From the NCBI RefSeq assembly GCF_024586455.1, contig NC_065921.1, positions 41,624,574 to 41,688,573 of the forward strand: 64,000 nucleotides of DNA. The letters are read 5' to 3'. Source of the DNA: Bactrocera neohumeralis. Taxonomy: Eukaryota > Arthropoda > Insecta > Diptera > Tephritidae. Of the stretch, positions 38,130 through 50,466 are shown one piece after another. The notes below the pieces were generated by a model, which saw nothing but the letters and a program-made list of their open reading frames with translations, was not told the origin of the DNA and did no database searches. The position numbers were made by a program, and so were the translations under genes. How positions within the stretch are numbered: the stretch's first letter is position 1; each line of letters begins with the position of its first letter.

Positions 38130-41100
38130 TCAATTGTTGGGGTCCTTATTGTAGTCCACATACACGCGCACCACTTCGCCCGAGTACTTGCGCTGCGATG
38201 GCATGAAGTAGAAGTCGGGTGTGTCGGCGCCGCCGCTCGAACTCATGCGCGGATCTTCGCGTGTACGCGAACCGTCGCGGTAGTGGCGACCGTTGCGCTC
38301 GTCGCGCGCTGCATGCGCCGCCGTTGTTGTGGGTCGATGGCCGCGGCGCTCTTGCGTGTAGTAGCCGGATGGCTGCATATTGGCGTGCTGCTGTTGTTGC
38401 GCCTGTTGACGCGGCAGCGAGTAAGCGCGCTCGGCGTATGAGCTGCGCGAGTAGCCACGTTCATTGCTGCGTTCGCGTTCGTAACGATCGTAATGACCGT
38501 TCTCATTGGCTGCGGACGCGGCGGTGGCGGCGGCGATATTGCCGGTGCTGCGTTGCGCCCGTCCATTGCTGCGGTAGTCGTGCGTGCCGTTCTCGTAGTG
38601 ATTGCGACTGCGCGAGCGGTGATCACCGTTAGCGCCGTGTCCGTTGGCGCCTTCGTAGTAGAGTTGCGATTTGCTAGTGGGTGAGTGGGACATGGGCAGC
38701 GCGGTTTGTGGTTGATTGTTTGAGTTGGAGGCGCGGTGGCGGGACTTCTCTTTGCCCGAGGCGCCAACTGTGGTGGATGTGGTGAGAGTTTTCTCTTCCG
38801 TCTCTCCGTAAGGGTCGAAGGCGTAGTTGGTGTTCGAGGCGAACTCCTTCCAGGGCGAGTTTTGTATGAGTTTATCCTGGAAAAGTTTGTTGGAAAAAAG
38901 TGTGCATTATTATTTATTGCTATTTTTGTTTGTGTGTGTTGCGCATAAACCAGCCAGCATAATGCGTTTGTTCGTTTAGTTTTCAAATATTTATATTATT
39001 TATTTCATTTAGACACTGGACATGTAGAGACGGACACTGACAAACGAGTCACAACGGCTTCGGTTAGAAACGGTTTATATTACATTGCCACAATATGGCA
39101 ACTATGCGCGAATACAGTTATATTCGTTGCTTTTAAGCGTTTAAATGTATGCGCATACAGACATACATACAAATATACAAAATTTCGCTATTTACATGAG
39201 GGTTTATTTACTAAAAATCTTCACCCCAAGTAACCAGTCATACATTTTGATTGATGCTATTTTGTTACATACATACATACGCTAATATAGTATACAAAGA
39301 AAACAAGTCCAAGAAAATAATTAGAACAAATGATTATAAGACTATTCTTCGTTTGCTTTATAGCGCTGAGTGCTCTGTTAACTGTCATGTTTAAGTATCT
39401 ATTCCGCTTTAGTGGATATCGCAATGTTCTCAGAGTGTTCTGTCTACCTAGAAAATCCACTGTAAGAACAGAGACGGCGAGGGCGATTTAACCTACAAAT
39501 GAATTTCGAAAAATTTGTAAAAACATGAAAACACGTTAACTTCTCATATATACTATAGTTGTTCGATATCTGCGGTACAGACAAATAAGGAGCATAAAAC
39601 TTCAGATCGATATCTCAAGGAGGGACTCGTTTGCGTATATACAGACAGCAGTACATGTCTAAATCGACTCAGCTCGTCAAAGTGATCCTTTATATATTTA
39701 CTTTATAGGGTCTCCGATGTTTCCTTTCGGTGTTACAAACATAGTGACAAACTTAATATACCCTGTTCAGATTACTTTTGACTCTGCACGCTTTAACACG
39801 TGTTGCTTCTTCCTTCTTTAACCCATCTGATCTTATGGGTCCTGGAAACAAAGTAGACCCCCTAGGCGGTAATAACCTCCACAGTCAACTTAAATTTCTG
39901 CCGAATTGACTATTTCAAGTTCTGAAACAAATAGAAGGCCTACGTCGTCAAATTTGGCGGTTTCGATAGATGGAACAGAACAGTTGGTCAAGTTTGACCA
40001 ATTTAGCAGAGTTGTGATGGCGGAGTTGTGAGTTGGTGTTTTGTTATAGTGCAATTTGGCGTCGAATCAGCCAATTATTTGGCATAGTTGAGCACTCTCC
40101 ATTTTAATCCTTTATTAATCCATTTAGATCATACCTTGTGATTATTAGAAAACACTGATCAGCACCTTTACGCGCGATAGGTCAGTCCTCCCATCTTCGG
40201 AGTAGGTATCCAGTGTTTCGACTGTTACTTGCTCTTGTACCAAATCATTCATATTTTGTCGACGGTCACAAATGACGCAGAAAGTACTTCGACCTTCGTT
40301 TGTATAGCTTCAAACACTGTTACAAAGTAAGGTCATGGTTGTGTGGAGTAAGCAAAGGAGGGATCCAACAGTCCGACAGTATTCTTATGCCCAACATTTC
40401 GTGCAGGATATGATCCAAGTCATCCCTTTTGACTACTATCTCAGATGACGTGCAAATCTCGTTGAAACTCTTTAAACCAATTTTGTATAGTTTGATTAGA
40501 AGAGTCATCCAAAAATCTTTGATTTCACTGCGAGATTATTCTTCCAAAAACATGAATCTATGACAATGTATTACTCGATGGTATATTTTTCTTGGATCAG
40601 ACGATGAGACTATGCACTTAGAACATATAAGCTTCAACTTCAAAAGGATACAGTCTTTTCTGCAGGTCACTCTGGGTTAAATAGATAACTAACCTTTTCG
40701 CGAAAACACCACTATTTTGCTGCTTATAAATTTACTATTTAGATTTTAAAGGTTTACACTCTATGCTTTGTCGAAGTAGGTTGTACCAGTTACAAGTTGT
40801 ACAAGTTACGGCAAATGAAAGTCAATTTATGGTCGGGTACGTCGGATATTTAAAAGAAATTGTGGGATCGCTAGAGGTTAAGTAACCTTTGTCCCTTAAC
40901 CTAATAATAGCGATGTATACTACAATTTATAAAAATGTATTACCATCAATATGACTATAAGAATAAAAAAGTATTAGTGGTCGACAATGGACAATATCAT
41001 TAAGGATACGAAAAAGTAGTTTATCTTATGAATAATGTATCGACTATTTGGGTTTTTTTACTTGGATATGACTAAAGTAAGAAATCTACAACTAATTTGT

Positions 41101-44100
41101 TAATGTAGTATAATTGAATAATGTCAATAGTAGTAAATGCCGATAAGACGGATATAGTACTCTTTACAACATGCAAACCCCCGAAACTCAAAGGGGTTGA
41201 GTTGAAATCGAATAACATACATGGCTAATGGAAAGCGCGCCAGAATCGACTGCTCAAAAATAACTTGGAGCTGGATATCAGTCGACCCTTCAAGCTTCTG
41301 GGATACAGCAGTATCATCCAAGCGGAAGTTTTTCCGATCAGGAAAGCGGTTGAGATAGCTGATAACGCGGTATCACATCAAGCTGATAGATATATACTTC
41401 AACAGCCAGGCAGCAATTAAGGCAATAATCCCAAACCGTATTGCGTTAGAGAATATCCTAAGAAGCAGAAATACAAAAAATGTAGTGGCTGGCGGAAAGC
41501 GACTGCATGTTTACTGGGTTTGAGACCACAAAGAATTTTTGGGAACAGCTGATGAGATTGCCAAAAGTCCCTTCCGACTGGCTACCGAACCAGTACAGGA
41601 AATACGTAAGTCGTTAAAAATGATACATAATGAAAATTCCGAATTGGCTGACAGACGGATCAGGGCGGGGTAGCATGACCTATTGACAGGTCACAACTTA
41701 CTGTCATCACATGCCAGTCTGATGGGCATAAGTAATGACGATACAAGCAGAATGCGCGAGCATGAGAGATAAGTTTTTTTCTTCTGTCCAGCCTTATTTA
41801 GAACTGGTTGTAGATATCTAGGAGCTTCGCAGTTCAAGAGACTAGATGAACTATGAAAATTGCCCGATGACGTCCAGTATGTTGTAGATCTTTGTATGGC
41901 ATGACAGTTGACTGGATGCTTATAACTGAATCATCAGCATATGGATTGAATGAACACATATGCTTACTTTGACAGTTGGTTTGACAGCTATCCCTCTAGG
42001 AAATTTATAGCTCAACAGAAGAAGAACTCTTAGTGTATTAATTAAATTACTTACAAAAATAACATAAGCTTTACAGTAGTCAACAATTATATAGAAATAC
42101 TTAACTGAGTAAGTAAATATATTTATATATAGGGCTTATATACAGTTATACATATGTATATAAGGAAGAGTAAATTCAAGTTACTTGAAATGCGTAAACA
42201 AAATAGCAAAACACAAAATGCTGACTGGCTTATTGACACTAGACACACACACATACATACATACAAATATTTAAAAATGTCATATGAGAAATTATATGAA
42301 AAGGAATGAGATTTTAGTGAAAGTTAATTAAAAAATCGTAGGAAAGAAGAAGAATATTGATGGAGAGGTTAGGAAGTTAATTTTTAACAGAAAAATTTTC
42401 AAATGCAAACAAATAAGAATTTTTAAAGCATGCGAGAATATTGAAAAATTAAAAATAATTTTTAAGAAGTTACAAAAATTTTGTATAAAAAACAGAGAGG
42501 TTAACTGTAAGAAGGAGAAATTTTGTTTGAAAAAAGGTTATCTATGAGCAATTAGACAGTTAGGGAAAGTTAGTGCCGTGCGGTTAGAAAAAATGTGGAT
42601 TTGCTTTTTGAAATACTCTAATTACCAATGCAACGTGTGAGCTTAAAACGGTGGGAATGCATTCACTATAATTGCGCTAGAATTGTAGTCAAATCCTCAA
42701 GTGCACGATTAGCCATTCTCTCAATAATACAAGCTGGCTAAAGCACACTATTTGTCAGGTATTTCGTTTGAGTTCAATTTTACAGCCAAATATAATTTTT
42801 TAAACGCAAATATGTATATACATAATATTTATATACTTATGTATATATGTATGTATATAAATGCATGTTGTTTTACAAATTTATTTTAATTTTGGTATTT
42901 TATTTTATAGATTTTGATTTGGTGATTTTTAGCGCCTCGCGGCATGAGTTCAGAGTTCGCTAGAAGGTTGGTAGTAGCGCTGGTGCAGCCGTTGCTGGTA
43001 TATCCGCCATTCGTCGGGTATTACGTAAACAAGCTTTAAATATGTTCATACAATGAAGTCGATATTAATAACGGGTGGGGTAAAATGCTTTGAATTTTAA
43101 ATATTTTTTCTTTTGTTTTTGTTTATTATGCACAAATGCACTTGTATGCATGTGGTGTTTATATGTATGTAATGCGTTTGGTATCTTGTATTAGGAAAAT
43201 TTGGTTGGTATACATGAAAATATGTCAGTATGCTGTATGTGCGTTTACACAAAACGAGAGTTTTAACACACTTGGATTGTTTGAAATTTAAAAAATTGAC
43301 AAAAACTCGAGATTTATACTTAAAATATGCTTAATTATGAACAAATTACACGAGAACTCACCTTTTGTGCTTTGTTTTTGCGCGATGTCTTGCAGATGGT
43401 GCAAATCGCTTGTACCAAGGCAATAAACACCAAAGCGGCGATTAGGCCGAGCACTATGTACAAGCGCACTTCGGAGAGCTCAAAGAATGAGAGCAGCGTG
43501 TCCTCGCTTTTGTCGGCGACTTTGTCTAAAAGGAAGCAATTAAATATATTATAAAGCCATTCAAATAATTAAATAAAGAATACATTATAAAGACATAAGA
43601 AGTGAATTAATTTATTAACTTAAAATCATTAATGTTAAATAATTAGTTCATTGCTTTTATCGGCGATTTTGTTTAAAAAATGGAGGAAAACATAATTTAA
43701 AGACTTAAAAAATTAATAAATTAAATAATTAAAATTAATTAATAATTAATTAAAAAAAAATATACATTAATTAAATGCTTTTGTTGACAAAAAGAATGAA
43801 AAAAGTTGTTTAAAGGCATAACATGTTAATTAATTGAGTAATTTTAAATAATTAATTAATTAATTGCTTTCATGGCTATTTTTTCATATGGAAAGTGAAA
43901 AAATAGATTCAGATTACATAAAAATTAGTTAGTTAAAGTTAAAGATTTTTTTATTTTTATTTTAATTAAATGATTAATAAAATTAGAAATTTTTTAATTT
44001 AAATTTATAAAATTGTTTTTATGTATTTATTTAGAATTTGCATTATAAAGACATAAAAAGTGAATTAATTGAAAATTGTTTACAAAATTAATTTATTATT

Positions 44101-47100
44101 TTGATAAAAAAATACTTTTATTAATTAATCTCTTTTGTTGACAAAAAGAATGGAGAGAAGTGTATTATAAAGGCATAACAAGTGAATTAATAAAAACAAT
44201 TAAAATATTTAATTTTTTAATTTGATTAAATAATTGCTTTCATCGGTGTTTTTTTCAAAACGAAAGTGAAAAATTTACTATAGGCAAATACACAAAAAAT
44301 TTAATTAATTAACTTTATAACTATATTACTATAGGCAAATACACAAAAAAATTAATTAATTAACTTTATAATATTTCTTTCAATTTTAATTAAATACAGT
44401 AAATTTATTAATTAATTGAATTTCTGTAATTTATTTTAATTAAATTCTAATAAAGGAATCAAAGTAATTTATTTAATAATTTGTAATTTATTTATTAAAT
44501 TGTAAGAAAAATTTAAATAATTATTTACTAATTTGAGTAATTTATCACTTTTATCGGCTATTTTTTTAAAAAGAAAGTGAAAAATATATTATAGCATCCA
44601 TAAAATATTAGTAAATTAACAATATAATGTCTTTAAATTAATCGAATATCTTTAAATTATTTGAATTAAATTCCAATGGTTTTTTTTTTATAAAATTGCC
44701 TTTTTATTTTCTTTTTCCGTTTTTATTTAATCTGTTATGTTCTCTTGCATTTAAATTTCTTCAAACTCAAATTATTAAAATGTCACGTATACGCCCTGTT
44801 GACTACTTACATTCTAACGCCTTGAAGTCCAAAAATTGTGGATCTACGGTAAGTGAGCCCACTTTACCGGTGGCAATTTTATCCTGCAACGCCGCTTTTA
44901 CGATGTCACCGCTTTTAGCAGCTTCGCTATTATCCGCGCCAACGGTGTTTGTTGCCAAAGCATGTCCTTTCTCATAATCGGCTCGATCGAACATCGCCTG
45001 CAATTTGGCCACCATTGTTGTGCCTTGTCTGTTTGAGTGAAATTGAAGCAATTCGCATATTAAAAATATTTTAAAATTTGACAACTTTTGATCTAAGATA
45101 TACATATATTCATTTCAGAAAAAAGGGGAAACCCTTTACAAACAGAAACAAATTTTAATTAATCAACATATCTCGATCTGAAGGCATAAATAACAAGGAA
45201 ATATAACATTCCCTCGGATAACGCTGAAAAAAAAACATTCCGAATTATAGCGATAGCTAACCGTACACTGCTGCAACAACAATTATCTACTTAGAGAGCG
45301 TTCTTTTGCTCTTATATGAGCGATATAAATAAATACTTTGATAAGATACAAAATCTGGTTTTGGAGACATATCTTCATTTATCAATCTGTTTCAAAGGTC
45401 TAATAGTGCTATCTTTACTCAAATCAAAGTAACCAAATTGACTTTTCATCCGGTAAGGGTTGCTTATTCCATCGGAACAAATCATACAGCTTCTTGTGAA
45501 CAAAGGTACTTAGAAATCTACGAAAGAGACAATTGAGCCTTTCATTCTATACTGTTTGATTCCTATATTTTTCGACGATTGATTCCATATTCTTCTTCTT
45601 CCCTACAGACGTAGACACCGCTTACGCGGTTATAGCCGAGTTAAAAACAACGCGCCAGTCTTTTCTTCTTCTCCAGCAATAGGTTGAAGAAATCACACGA
45701 TAGGGAGTTTCCGTATCTGAAACCTCGCTTCGTATCGAACGACTCGGAGAGGTCCTTCCCGATTCTGAGAGAGCCATTGGTATTGCTCAACGTCAGCTTA
45801 CATAGCCATATTTGCTTTTCGAGGATACCAAGTTCATACATTGCGACACAGAGGCAGTTCCTTTTCATGCACCTTGTCTGTTCTTCGCCGCCGTATTTGA
45901 ATAGCTCGACCAGTAATCCATCGACCCTGCCGCTTTGTTGTTCTTCAGGCAAGTAATTGCTTTTCGAACCTCTTCATAGTCAGGTAATAGAACATCTATT
46001 CCATCGTCATCGTTCAACAGGCTGGAGAAGTGTTCCCTCCATAACTTCATTATGCTTTGATAATCAGTCACTAGATCACCACTTTGGGCTCTACAAGAAT
46101 ATGCTCCGGTCTTGAAACCTTCCGTTAATCACCGCATCTTTTCGTAGAATTTTCCAGTATTACCCCTGTCAGCTAGCTTCTCAAGCTAAAGCATTAAGTC
46201 TATACCGTTTAATATAACTCCGATCATTCGGCACTAAAAATATTCAAAAGTTTATCTTCCAGAGTAGAGATCAAACTTATTATCATGAAGCTGCATTTTT
46301 ATGCCTCAAAAGTACATGAGCTTCCGTTTTCCCGCCTTTTTCAGCTTTCTTATCTATTGGAGATGCTGAACACATTCTCCCTAATACAAAATATTTAGAT
46401 CCAACAGTGCTGTCGTAGGATAAGCCAACACGAAACATAATGGACATCATCTTTGTAACATCTTATTAGCCAGATAACACTGTACTCTAAACATTGTTTC
46501 GGATTCTTGCAACTTATTCCTAACAAATTTATACAAGTACATTCCCGATTATTGCAGTTTGTAGTCTTGAATTAAAAATAGTAACCATCTTATGATTGTA
46601 GAAAAACTTTTTCAGTCGAAATTCCCACCATTTAACGAATTGGAATGTTTTTGTTTAATTTTGTATTTTTCCTATATAATCAGTGGAGATGTAATAAAGG
46701 TTTACTATTTGCACTAAGTTCTTATATTGTGACCGTGACTCATGATCCATTTTGGTCTAATAATGAAAATAATTGAATAATACTCTCGAAGGACACACCC
46801 ACCCTGGGGATAGAGAGTGAGTGACAGAAAAAAAAGAGGGAACCGAGTATTCGGACGACTAATACAATGTGACGCCGCTTACAAGTATACCCAATATAAT
46901 TTCTTGAAAAAAAAAAATTAATGTGATTTTTGAAATAATATTGGCTTCCTACTTGGTGCACTTTTCTAAACCAAATTCAGATATAATAATAATACTTCAC
47001 TTGCTAAATGCAATACTTTAGGTAGGCCAAAAATCGTATAAACGATTGATTGAAAAGTTAAACATTACTTACTTTTCAAAGCCGACAATTTCCGTCTTAT

Positions 47101-50100
47101 AGTAACCTGGTATACTATTTAGCACACCATTAAAAGAGTCTGAAATAGTAGCGGCCAAGTTATTGAACTCTACTGTACCAGGTTGTGGTGCCTCGAAAGA
47201 TTCAGCAAGTTTCATGAGTTTTACGCCGACAGCATATACAAGGCGATCAGGAGCTGGTGTTGCTGTGTTCATAATACTCTCCAGTTCTTTGAAAATCAAA
47301 AAATAATTTATAAATAATATAATAAGTGATTAAGTTTAGGGAAAATACCTTTGCCGCAGGACTTAATGCAGACACGTGTAGACGAAATGGTCGGCGTACG
47401 TTCGTGCTTGGCCATTTTCTTGTTTACAGCATGGAATGCTCCACCGAGCACAGGGAAGAATAAATACAGGCAGTGATCATCGGTGAACGATAAGTCCTGC
47501 AATAACGAATAAATAAATATATTTTAGATTCGAAAAAATTGACTTGACACCCGTCGCGCTTACCTGCTCATCATTGCTAACACGCTTACGATCGAATTCC
47601 AAAATAGTCACGCCGTACTCAATGCGCCCGGACGGTGTGCCGATAATATCTTGTCGTACATCCAGTTTTGGGGCACCGTAACCATTAATCCATGTATCCA
47701 TTAAGAAGGGACGTCCATTGCGATCCACCCAACCGATAATGGCATCGGTTTGCGACATTTTCTCATCATCGCTAAAGCCAATGCCGGTCCAAGTCTTTGT
47801 GTTCGAAGTCTCGATGTGCCAACGCATCACATCACCGCGTCCCACCGTTTCCCATTGAGCATAATATTCGCAAGTGTGATTTTCAGGCGAACAATTGCTT
47901 GGATATTTCCAATGTCCCATGCAATCGTTGTCCAACAAATTGGTGGAGGCCTCCGTTACGCCATCAATAGTGGCAGCTTTCTCTTTTTCTATAATTAACG
48001 AAATCAATGCTTAAATTGACAAAGTTAAACAACATTTGGACTCACCGAAGAAATTCAGCTGTGTGACGCCACGTTGCATTTTGTGTCCGTGATACTTGAG
48101 CTCGTCAGGTTGATAGAAGTCTTTCACGGACGCAGCTTCTGTTTCGATACCTGAAGCTGGTACGTGCACATATTGACCGGGTTCTTGGCCCTTTGCCCAG
48201 ATGACATGTGTCAAAGCGTCGTCCAAAGTATGATCTGTTGGCTCTGTGGCTACGAGTTTCTTGCGGAAGATTATTGTGGTTACACCATTTTCTTCAAAAC
48301 CCGTGCCGAGTGAAAGATCGGATTTGCCGCCGTAAAATTCGTCCTTGCGTGGTGTGGAACGATCACGTGTATAGTAATCGCCAACCCTGCTGGCCATGCC
48401 GCGTGCCGAGCCAATAACTATATCTGTACAATCCATAGGATTGAAATCGAATTTCGGTGTATATGGATTCAGTCTCAGTTTAGGTTCTGCATAAGAAATA
48501 GAGAAAAAATGTGAACTAATTTGTGCTTTGTAAAATGTAGGAAAGAACAAATAAAATTATGCACTAGTTTAAAGTGCTTGGTGCGTGAATGGTGCTGGGT
48601 GTAGTGGATACAGGAAATTATTATGTAAGTGAGTAGTACGGATATATTTACCACTTTTGGTAATAGCTTGTTTGGTATGTGGTTCCGATTCAGCTGATGG
48701 CTCGGGTTTTGGTTCTGGCTCCGATTTCGGTTCCGGTTCTGCGGACGGCTCCGGTTCAGCAGATGGTTCAGGTATTGAGAATGGTGCTGGTTTAGCTGAC
48801 GGCTCAGGTTCGGCGCTTGGCTCTGGCTCTGATTTTGGTTCCGGTTCTGCTTTTGGCTCTGGTTCTGCGCTAGGTTCCGGCTCTGACTTCGGTTCTGGCT
48901 CAGCGTTGGGTTCAGGCTCTGCCTTTGGCTCGGGTTCTGCTTTTGGTTCGGGCTCCGCTTTTGGCTCAGGTTCTGCGCTGGGCTCGGGTTCAGCAGAAGG
49001 TTCGGGTTCAGCAGAAGGCTCAGGTTCAGCCGAAGGCTCCGGTTCCGCTTTCGGTTCTGGTGCAGCTGTTGGTTCGGGTTCAGATTTTGGTACGTTTTCA
49101 GTGCTCGTTTCTAATATGTTATTAGTATGGCAAAGGGAGTAAAATATTTTGGAAGTATTTGAAGTGCGATTAATACGAGTGACAAGTGTTTAAATAAATA
49201 CAGATATTAGTGTTATATACTAGTTTACACATGTGAGGTGTGCTGCTATTTTATTATATTTATAATTAAATATACTATACTTTTTACATACCTGGAGCTT
49301 GACGTCGTCTGCGCCCTGCAGAGGAACTCACGCGATATGACACACTTGTCGCAACCGATGTAACGCCCTCCATACTCTGTAGTTGATCATCCTCATGCTT
49401 AGCCACGCGTTTGGATTTCGTGGATGCAGCTGGCTCTGGTTCGGCGCTTGGCTCCGGTTCAGCAGTAGGTTCCGGTGCCGGTTCCGCGACAGGTTCGGGT
49501 TCAGATTTTGGTTCTGGCGTCGACGTAGGCTCAGGTTCCGCTGATGGCTCTGGTTCTGCTTTAGGTTCAGGTTCCGCTGACGGTTCTGGTTCGGCAGATG
49601 GTTCAGGCTCCGCTTTCGGTTCCGGTTCTGCTGATGGCTCTGGTTCTGCTTTGGGTTCGGGTTCAGCGCTCGGTTCGGGTTCTGGTTCAGCACTTGGTTC
49701 GCTTGTGGTCAACGTGGTTTTCAAATCTCCAATGTCACGTATGAGCGGGAAATTTTTGCACTCGGCGTTAAGTGAATTGGGACGCCAACCCAAACCTACC
49801 CAAGAAGTGCCATTTACTTTGAGTACAACCTCAATTTCCTTATGCTCTTCTAACAAACGCCAATACATTTGATAATCTGGCGATAATTGTTTCATTGAAT
49901 AGGCCGACATATCTAAATCAGTAGTCCTAAAGGGTGATTTCTTATTACAGCCGATGCCATGCCAACCAAAATTACAATAACACTGTTTACGTGGCAGTGA
50001 TGTACCGGCAAGATCGATACATTTGCCTTGATTACCACAGTCCTGATTGCTGGTGCACTCATCTTTGTATTGACACTGCGGGCCATAAAAGTTCTTGTCA

Positions 50101-50466
50101 CATTTACAACGTGAAGGGAAATATTTGCCATTGCCCGAACAAGTCTCACGAAAGTCTTTGCGATTCTTTATATCAACATCGGCGCAAGACCAAAAACGAT
50201 AACCATCCGACCATTCATCAGCTTGACGCAATAGGCGCAGTGTGCAGTTCAAGCACTCAAAATCTTTGGGTATGCTCACCTGAAAGGACTGGGCCCTATG
50301 TGCAGGTGGATACAATTAAATATAAAGTCAATATAAATAGCTGAGTTTGATGTTCTTGAAGTACTTACGTAACGTCGGTGCGCACGAATTCGCCACCATT
50401 GACGTGCGGTGTTAGGTCCAGCACTGGGCGGTCGAGTGCGTCGAGTAATTGCAGCCGGAAGCCGCC
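38130..50466 (-). CDS. nahoda: Nahoda-like membrane protein: LPMO-like end, EGF, two DOMON, SEA, TM (3' ten exons)
   Basis: Exons (minus): 50466-50369, 50295-49292, 49110-48652, 48486-48046, 47988-47564, 47496-47349, 47286-47073, 45028-44811, 43525-43362, 38876-38130. All phases match, giving 1305 codons. Visible order: the end of a chitin-binding-4/LPMO-like domain (residues 1-75; [18 protein letters not shown]), EGF-like repeats (about 80-155), a first DOMON half (about 160-230), (S/K)AEPEP repeats (about 231-515, two exons, with RRRR near 361), the second half of that DOMON (about 528-640), a second DOMON (about 685-840), an SEA-like domain (about 860-1002, GTTMV at the usual GSVVV site), one TM helix (about 1026-1047) and a Ser/Arg/Tyr-rich cytoplasmic tail ending [13 protein letters not shown]. 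The first exon starts in phase 0 inside a domain, so exon(s) with the signal peptide and LPMO N-terminus lie upstream and were not found. The domain order and size fit Drosophila nahoda as I remember it; biochemical function unknown. Confidence 0.85.
39530..39790 (+). repeat. Dispersed repeat family A, copy 3
   Basis: The copy contains 'gttgttcgatatctgcggta', 'agatcgatatctcaaggagg', 'gtatatacagacag', 'aaatcgactcagctcgtcaa' and 'ggtctccgatgtttcctttc', in the order of copy 2. It ends near 'aatataccctgttcag'. It lies in the last intron of the nahoda-like gene. Confidence 0.65.
40140..40560 (-). pseudogene. Mariner transposase remnant
   Basis: The minus-strand translation gives [20 protein letters not shown] followed, after frame breaks, by [15 protein letters not shown]. 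This matches the mariner stretch between the DNA-binding region and the first catalytic Asp (family pattern HEhLxhRKLSARWVP...FLRRFVTVDE). It has stops and no TIRs that I can see. It is intronic to the nahoda-like gene. Confidence 0.6.
41110..41960 (+). mobile_element. Fragment of the RNase-H-bearing LINE family seen at 1-2.4 kb
   Basis: The plus-strand translation shows [19 protein letters not shown] and, further on, an RNase H-like remnant (QQPGSN, a relic of the SDSQAAIKA block) and a C-terminal Cys-type stretch. All frames are broken. Orientation is opposite to the host gene. Confidence 0.6.
42950..43033 (-). other. Candidate alternative 3'-terminal coding exon of the nahoda-like gene
   Basis: In the 4.5-kb last intron, a GC-richer patch on the minus strand stays open in phase 0, the phase in which the preceding exon ends, and reads [16 protein letters not shown]..., with C-terminal YYQPSSEL, before TGA. 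It would replace the 248-residue tail by 27 residues. The AG before it (43035-43034) has a poor polypyrimidine tract, and the patch could be non-coding, so this is a hypothesis. Confidence 0.3.
43500..44600 (-). repeat. Tandem array derived from the 3' splice site of the next exon
   Basis: The plus-strand phrase at the real acceptor (about 43506-43533, 'cgcttttgtcggcgactttg' plus 'tctaaaagg') recurs in decayed form at about 43651, 43778, 43866, 44131, 44235 and 44541, separated by AT-rich spacers with 'attataaagacataa...aagtgaattaa'. Copies at 43778/43866 and 44131/44235 form a pair repeated about 355-370 bp apart. The acceptor AG appears destroyed in the decayed copies I could check. Confidence 0.6.
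45591..46190 (-). mobile_element. Internally deleted RTE LINE copy
   Basis: Read on the minus strand, the copy contains the segment just upstream of and inside the RT ([38 protein letters not shown] block), then jumps to the 3' end and an (AAG)n tail. Two internal deletions and several stops are visible. It is related to the copy at 25794-29063. It lies in the 2-kb intron between the two SEA-encoding exons. Confidence 0.85.
48670..49095 (-). repeat. 18-bp coding minisatellite, (S/K)AEPEP repeats, exon 3 block
   Basis: About 20 degenerate units of 18 bp fill the 153-codon exon 49110-48652. Both flanking introns are phase 1, so the exon can be skipped without a frameshift. The antisense strand is also open (Ser-Gly-rich) only because of the repeat. 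Confidence 0.9.
49434..49705 (-). repeat. 18-bp coding minisatellite, (S/K)AEPEP repeats, exon 2 block
   Basis: About 14 further units of the same hexapeptide lie at the 3' part of exon 50295-49292, followed by a basic segment with RRRR. Confidence 0.9.

Noticed and set aside
37956..38441. 161-codon plus-strand ORF starting in the NRF1-like site
   Set aside because: Mostly antisense to the last exon of the nahoda-like gene. Not called as a gene, though the promoter-like cluster before it is reported as a finding.
38243..38986. 247-codon minus-strand ORF overlapping the last nahoda-like exon
   Set aside because: Alternative frame (Arg/Thr/Ala-rich) of the real coding exon. The phase-0 frame joins correctly to the TM exon and the shadow does not.
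48657..49142. Plus-strand 161-codon Gly/Ser/Asp-rich ORF (and 49411-49872)
   Set aside because: Antisense of the (S/K)AEPEP coding repeats. The repeat lacks stops in this frame by composition; there is no start context or splice logic.
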